NCBI GenBank assembly: GCA_003529305.1
Contig: DPWC01000147.1
Coordinates: forward strand, 1 to 9,851
Source of the DNA: Actinomycetota bacterium
GTDB taxonomy: Bacteria; Actinomycetota; Actinomycetes; UBA12327
Direction of reading: 5' to 3'
Length of the DNA stretch: 9,851 nucleotides
The notes beneath the pieces were generated by a model. That model did not search any database. It was not told the origin of the DNA and saw only the letters and a program-made list of their open reading frames with translations. Shown here piece after piece: positions 6,413 through 9,851 of this stretch (position 1 is its first letter; the number at the start of each line of letters is the position of its first letter). The translations under genes and the position numbers were made by a program.

Positions 6413-6435
6413 ACACCTCCTTCTGAGTTAAGCAA
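6408..6435 (-). promoter_or_regulatory. Promoter of XRE-membrane gene
   Basis: On the minus strand TTGCTT (6435-6430) and TATAGT (6413-6408) are separated by 16 bases; the -10 matches consensus at five of six bases. Transcription would start near 6401, giving a leader of about a dozen bases. AAGGAGGTG at 6422-6414 looks like a perfect ribosome site but falls inside the spacer and is too far from the ATG to serve it. Confidence 0.5.
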
Positions 6436-6450
6436 CGAAAGGGAACAACC

Positions 6451-6774
6451 ATGAGCAGCGAATTTGATCGTCAGGATTTTTGGAGTAGGGCTCGTCGCGT
6501 AGCGGCCGGGGTCGGACGGCAAGCGATGGAGAAGGTGCTCACTGCCTACTACTTCGCCACCGATGCCAAGGTGCCACTAAAACAACGAATGCCTGTGATT
6601 GGTGCTCTGGTGTATCTCGGTATTCCGTCAGATTTGATTCCCGATGTTCTGCCGGGAGGTTTTGCCGATGACATGTCGGTTCTGGTAGCCGCGCTAGGTG
6701 CTGTCGCCCTCTACGTCACCGAGCGTCACATTCAACAGGCACGTCGAACCCTGACCAGACTGTGGCGGAAGTAG
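6451..6774 (+). CDS. DUF1232 (YkvA-like) small membrane protein
   Basis: The 107-residue protein matches the DUF1232 family. The diagnostic segment spans about residues 48-75, with YLGIPSDLIPDVLPGGFADD fitting the family pattern YxxxPxDLIPDxxPxxGxxDD. A second hydrophobic stretch (about 76-90) follows, so the core may form a short membrane hairpin. A basic amphipathic N-terminal region and a basic tail (RRTLTRLWRK) flank it, probably facing the cytoplasm. The family has no established biochemical role. The ATG is preceded by GAAAGGGA eight bases upstream. It diverges from the XRE-membrane gene and shares its operator. That arrangement suggests a functional pair, for example an immunity or membrane partner of the larger protein, which is inference. 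It ends in a convergent gap before the ATPase gene. Confidence 0.85.
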   Translation: MSSEFDRQDFWSRARRVAAGVGRQAMEKVLTAYYFATDAKVPLKQRMPVIGALVYLGIPSDLIPDVLPGGFADDMSVLVAALGAVALYVTERHIQQARRTLTRLWRK

Positions 6775-6793
6775 GAGTTGCACTTGCCATCAT

Positions 6794-6849
6794 CAGTGCC
6801 CGACTCCATACCGAAACGGTCCAATGGTTCGGTATGGAGTCGGGCACTG
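6794..6849. repeat. Perfect 22-bp inverted repeat (long hairpin)
   Basis: Positions 6794-6815 and 6828-6849 are exact reverse complements over 22 bases, around the 12-base loop ACGGTCCAATGG. It starts 19 bases after the DUF1232 stop and lies between convergent genes, so it may terminate transcription from both sides. No T-run follows either arm, and the stem is longer than a normal intrinsic terminator. It has no flanking target duplication and is too short for a typical MITE. No other copy was seen in the window. Confidence 0.8.
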
Positions 6850-6981
6850 TCGCCAGTGGCTCGGCAAGGGTCGCCTGGTAAGACTCCTACTGGGCCCATA
6901 GGTGGCTGTGGCATTGTCTCCGGACTGCGTCGAACTGCGACAACGCGATGTCAGAAGGCACCCAACTTCTGCGCCACGCGA
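6850..6981. other. Convergent intergenic tail beside the ATPase stop
   Basis: No gene is supported here. The only structure noted is a weak hairpin just after the ATPase stop on the minus strand, AGAAG (6953-6957) with CTTCT (6966-6970), lacking a T-run. A plus-strand frame running through this region starts at a TTG with no ribosome site and has no recognisable protein character. Confidence 0.5.
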
Positions 6982-9729
6982 CTAGAGCTCTACGACTGTC
7001 GCACCAAGTTGCCGTGCTTGCTCGGCAACTGCTCTGTGGTGCGTAGTTAGGAGGATCTGCTGGTCGCGGGACTCTTGCACCAGAAGTCCCAGCGCTTGGC
7101 GGGTGCGTTTGTCGTCGTGACCCATGAGGACATCGTCAAGAACCACGGGAAGTTCGCCATGACCTCCACGACGAGAACGATCCTGCTGTTCACGTATCCC
7201 GGCCAGCCGCAGAGAGAGAAAAACTTGATCGGCAGTGCCTTCGGAGAGCTCATCTGCAGTGCCTTGGTAAAGATCTTCGGCTACGAGAATCAATCGGGGT
7301 CCGCTATCGACAGTGTTGTCCACCTCAATGTTCTGTACCCGCCCACCTGTGATTTGACGCGCAAAGGACGATGCATTTGCAATGAGTGAGGCGTCTTCGT
7401 TGGCGCCCTCTCTTTCCGCCATGTGGTGGACAATTGAAGCTGCAAAGCGGAACTCGAGGTATTCATCAACCTTTTCCCAGAGCATTCCGGCACTTTGAAC
7501 GGCGAGGTCATTCAAATGTGCAGCCTCACCTTGGACTTCGGCCTCTTCGCGCCTTACACGTGCCATTTTGGCGTCTTGGTTTGCGGCATCACGTTGTTCT
7601 GTGAGTTTGTGCAACTCGGATTTCGATGTCTCCACATTGCTTTTCACCTGAGCTTCCGTCAGGACAACAGCACGTCGAATCAGGTCCCTCTCATTAGTAC
7701 CTGGTCGAGCCGAGGCTTGAAGCTGCGCCAACGCATTGTCCAAATCAATTTGCTTGGACCGGATGTTGGCGCTTCGAAGCGCCACCGCTTCTAGATCCTC
7801 GTGGCTATCTGTTAACGACCGGAGCACATCCATAGCCCTATTTATGGCGCTCTGCTTCTCAGTACGCTTATTCTGGTTTTCCCGCAGCTGCTGGTTGATT
7901 TCAACGCGACGAGCGTCAGCCGCCCTGGCTGCATTGAAACGCTCCTTGAGAGTTCCGAATCCAACGACGGAGTGAACTGCGTCCAGGCCTAATTGGGCGA
8001 CCTCATCCTCGAAGGAGCGGATGGATTCTTGACAGCGCATAGATCTTGCTTGAGCGTCTAGCAAATTGGTGATGTCGGTCTGCAGATCCGCAAGCGCTTC
8101 TTTACGAACTTGCCAGGACGCAGCGTCGCTGACTTGCGGTAGGCCCACTTTGGCGACGAGGGCCTCCCAAGCCGTTCTTGTTGATGCCTCATGATCGAGA
8201 GCCCGATCAAGTTGCTCCTTTGCCGTCGCCACCCCTTGCTGAAGGACTTCGCGTCGGCCTGCATCTGCACCCGTTGTGCGGGCATTCCGGATCGAGTCGT
8301 GAGTGACTTCATCTGACTTAAGGAGAGCCCTATCCAAGTCAACGGCAAATTGCTCTCGGGTAGGGGCGTCGGGGAGATTGCCTGTGAGCCAAGGGTCGCG
8401 GATCGCCCGCCAACTCGAATCTCTTAGCGATCGAATGGCACTCAAGTCCTCGATACTAATGAGGGCAGCGTCAGACTCAAGGTCAAGCCGTTCCTGCTCC
8501 TTGTCGTAGCGTTGTTGCTGCTCATGTACGGTCTTGGTTGCGCTGAGCAAGTTTTCCGCCGCATGGTCGATTGGCACCAAGACATCATTAGGAAGCAGAA
8601 GACGCTTGGCGGCTGTTATGAACTCATCGTCGTCAACAGGCTCGTCATTGAGGAGCACCAGACTCTCTGGAGCCAACACAGTTATGTGGTGGCGCAATTG
8701 GGAGCGCAGCCGAGTGCGGGTTTCGAGAAGATCTTCAAGGTCTTTGCGATCAAGAGCGACTTGGGATTCCCGGGTTATGAGGGTGTCAATCCGATCAGTG
8801 AACGCTAAGAGTGCTGAGTCGGGTGTTGAGGCTTCGAGACGCTGCCTCAATTCGTCAAACTCCTCCTCAAGCTCAGAGAGGCTTTGCTTAGCAATATTGA
8901 GGTTATGTGTTTGTGCTTCATACGATGCAAGCGCCGTCGTGTCCAGCGCTGGCCCCTGCGAGGCTAGGTCTTCAATCTCGCGTTGCAGGAGTTGCACCGT
9001 TTGGGCGTGCGCCCACGCGCGTTCAACCTCCTCGGCGGAATCCTTGGCTTCCGTAGCGGCATCATGTTGTTCCTTCGCACGGTCAAGTGCGGTCTTCGCT
9101 CTACTCTCGTTTTGGCGAAGCTGTTCAACGGTGGCCGCTGATGAGACCGCACTGTCTGCAACCTTTCTTGCCTGCTCATAGGCATCTAACGCCTTACGCA
9201 CCTCTACGCTGCGGTTGTTAGCATGCCGCTTGTATAAAGCGTTGGCCTTATCCTCAAATGCCTTGGCGATGGCTGCCAGATTCACTCCAGTGCGAGCTCG
9301 AAAGAGCAAAGGGTGAAGGTCACCTCCATCGCGGAGAATCTGCCTGCCGCCACGGATCAACTCGTCACGGTCGACACCTAGAGCCGTGGTCCAAACGGCC
9401 CGGTTACTAACCTCTCCCCCGATCCACCACGGTGTGGCCACTGCCCCCTCGGCGGTCAGATACCCCTTCTTGGTCACTTCATAGTGATGCGCCTCACCAT
9501 TGGATTCGGTCAACGATGCCGTGAGCTTCAATTGCCCGACGCTTCGACCACCGAAAGCTCTCGGGTGCGACCTACCGGCGATGCCCCAAAGGATGTCGGC
9601 GACGGCATCGCGCAGGGTCGACTTTCCCGACTCGTTGGGTCCGACGATGACCGTAAGCCCCGGGCCGATGTCAATTGTGCGATCGGTAAAGGTGCCATAT
9701 TGAATGAGGCCAATGCGAGTAATGCGCAT
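6982..9729 (-). CDS. SMC-like coiled-coil ATPase, YhaN/SbcC type
   Basis: The 915-residue protein is an SMC/Rad50-superfamily ATPase that would drive DNA end binding or processing with a nuclease partner. The N-terminal lobe begins MRITRIGLIQYGTF and has Walker A GPNESGKST at residues 30-38, followed by DILWG and GVDRDELIRGG, as in YhaN. The middle, about 170-740, is rich in Glu, Arg, Gln and Ala and is mostly predicted coiled coil. It has no CxxC zinc hook, unlike Rad50 or SbcC. The C-terminal lobe holds the ABC signature LSEGTADQ (about 828-835), Walker B VVLDD (862-866) and the H-loop region LLTTHH (893-898). All ATPase motifs are intact. Its ATG overlaps the upstream stop as TAATG, so the two proteins are translationally coupled, as in YhaO-YhaN and SbcD-SbcC pairs. 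It could be a housekeeping repair enzyme or part of a defence system. Confidence 0.92.
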   Translation of the reverse strand: MRITRIGLIQYGTFTDRTIDIGPGLTVIVGPNESGKSTLRDAVADILWGIAGRSHPRAFGGRSVGQLKLTASLTESNGEAHHYEVTKKGYLTAEGAVATPWWIGGEVSNRAVWTTALGVDRDELIRGGRQILRDGGDLHPLLFRARTGVNLAAIAKAFEDKANALYKRHANNRSVEVRKALDAYEQARKVADSAVSSAATVEQLRQNESRAKTALDRAKEQHDAATEAKDSAEEVERAWAHAQTVQLLQREIEDLASQGPALDTTALASYEAQTHNLNIAKQSLSELEEEFDELRQRLEASTPDSALLAFTDRIDTLITRESQVALDRKDLEDLLETRTRLRSQLRHHITVLAPESLVLLNDEPVDDDEFITAAKRLLLPNDVLVPIDHAAENLLSATKTVHEQQQRYDKEQERLDLESDAALISIEDLSAIRSLRDSSWRAIRDPWLTGNLPDAPTREQFAVDLDRALLKSDEVTHDSIRNARTTGADAGRREVLQQGVATAKEQLDRALDHEASTRTAWEALVAKVGLPQVSDAASWQVRKEALADLQTDITNLLDAQARSMRCQESIRSFEDEVAQLGLDAVHSVVGFGTLKERFNAARAADARRVEINQQLRENQNKRTEKQSAINRAMDVLRSLTDSHEDLEAVALRSANIRSKQIDLDNALAQLQASARPGTNERDLIRRAVVLTEAQVKSNVETSKSELHKLTEQRDAANQDAKMARVRREEAEVQGEAAHLNDLAVQSAGMLWEKVDEYLEFRFAASIVHHMAEREGANEDASLIANASSFARQITGGRVQNIEVDNTVDSGPRLILVAEDLYQGTADELSEGTADQVFLSLRLAGIREQQDRSRRGGHGELPVVLDDVLMGHDDKRTRQALGLLVQESRDQQILLTTHHRAVAEQARQLGATVVEL

Positions 9730-9851
9730 TAGTCACCACCCTCGATTTCTACTTGCGCGCGGCGGGCGGCTCGCAGCACAATTTTCTGTAACAGGTCATC
9801 ATCTTTAAGGTTGATACCTACTTCTTGATGTAAGTACCGGCCGATTTCGGT
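9729..9851 (-). CDS. 3' end of upstream gene, probable nuclease partner of the ATPase (partial)
   Basis: Forty codons and a TAA stop are visible; the rest lies beyond the right edge. The tail is charged and helical (EIGRYLHQEV, DDDLLQKIVLRAARRAQVEI), with no catalytic motif in view. Its stop overlaps the ATPase start as TAATG, so it is the upstream member of the same operon. In known YhaO-YhaN and SbcD-SbcC operons the gene in this place encodes an Mre11-type metallophosphoesterase nuclease. The identity is therefore inferred from position, not from the residues seen. Confidence 0.7.
   Translation of the reverse strand, partial: TEIGRYLHQEVGINLKDDDLLQKIVLRAARRAQVEIEGGD

Noticed and set aside
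6414..6422. AAGGAGGTG on the minus strand as ribosome site of the XRE gene
   Set aside because: It is 25 bases from the ATG, and an in-frame TAG rules out an upstream start; it fits better as promoter spacer.
6778..7050. Plus-strand open frame of 90 codons after DUF1232
   Set aside because: TTG start without ribosome site; it runs through the 22-bp inverted repeat and into the ATPase gene on the other strand.
8534..9181. Plus-strand open frame of 215 codons opposite the ATPase coiled coil
   Set aside because: Ser/Arg-rich low-complexity composition is what a coiled-coil gene gives when read antisense.
3593..9851. Second copy of the tRNA-Arg 3' end as an att site
   Set aside because: I scanned by eye for the GGTTCGAATCC-type end and found no further copy besides the unrelated tRNA-Ser T-arm to the left.

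Overview
The window looks like a moderately GC-rich actinobacterial chromosome. The evidence is the GC-rich codon use, GTG and TTG starts, TANNNT-type -10 boxes placed directly before start codons (possible leaderless genes), and the protein families present. No species can be named. No CRISPR array, rRNA gene, integrase or transposase is visible.

Left part (1-3668) reads as ordinary chromosome. It holds an FAD-dependent aromatic-ring monooxygenase (+), which converges on a minus-strand pair: an IclR-family regulator whose stop overlaps the TTG start of a secreted lipoprotein. Then come tRNA-Ser(GCT), a minus-strand DUF4287-DUF1801 protein, and tRNA-Arg(ACG).

Right part (3669-9851) looks more accessory and less GC-rich. 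After a 331-base gene-poor stretch there is a small PD-(D/E)XK nuclease of the RecB/Cas4/AddB type with a likely four-cysteine Fe-S site (+). It converges on a minus-strand 452-residue protein joining an XRE helix-turn-helix to a Gly/Ala-rich membrane-type segment and a helical tail. That gene is divergent from a DUF1232 (YkvA-like) gene. The 62-base gap between them holds two overlapping promoters and a perfect 7-2-7 palindrome, a compact autoregulated switch. Next are a perfect 22-bp inverted repeat and a minus-strand 915-residue YhaN/SbcC-type coiled-coil ATPase. The ATPase overlaps (TAATG) the 3' end of an upstream gene cut by the window edge, most likely its Mre11/SbcD-type nuclease partner.

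The most interesting content is the block 3758-9851: a Cas4-like nuclease, an XRE-controlled membrane-active candidate with a DUF1232 partner, and an SMC-like ATPase/nuclease operon, all beside a tRNA-Arg gene. It could be a defence or DNA-repair island. Its function, and whether these genes act together, are inference.
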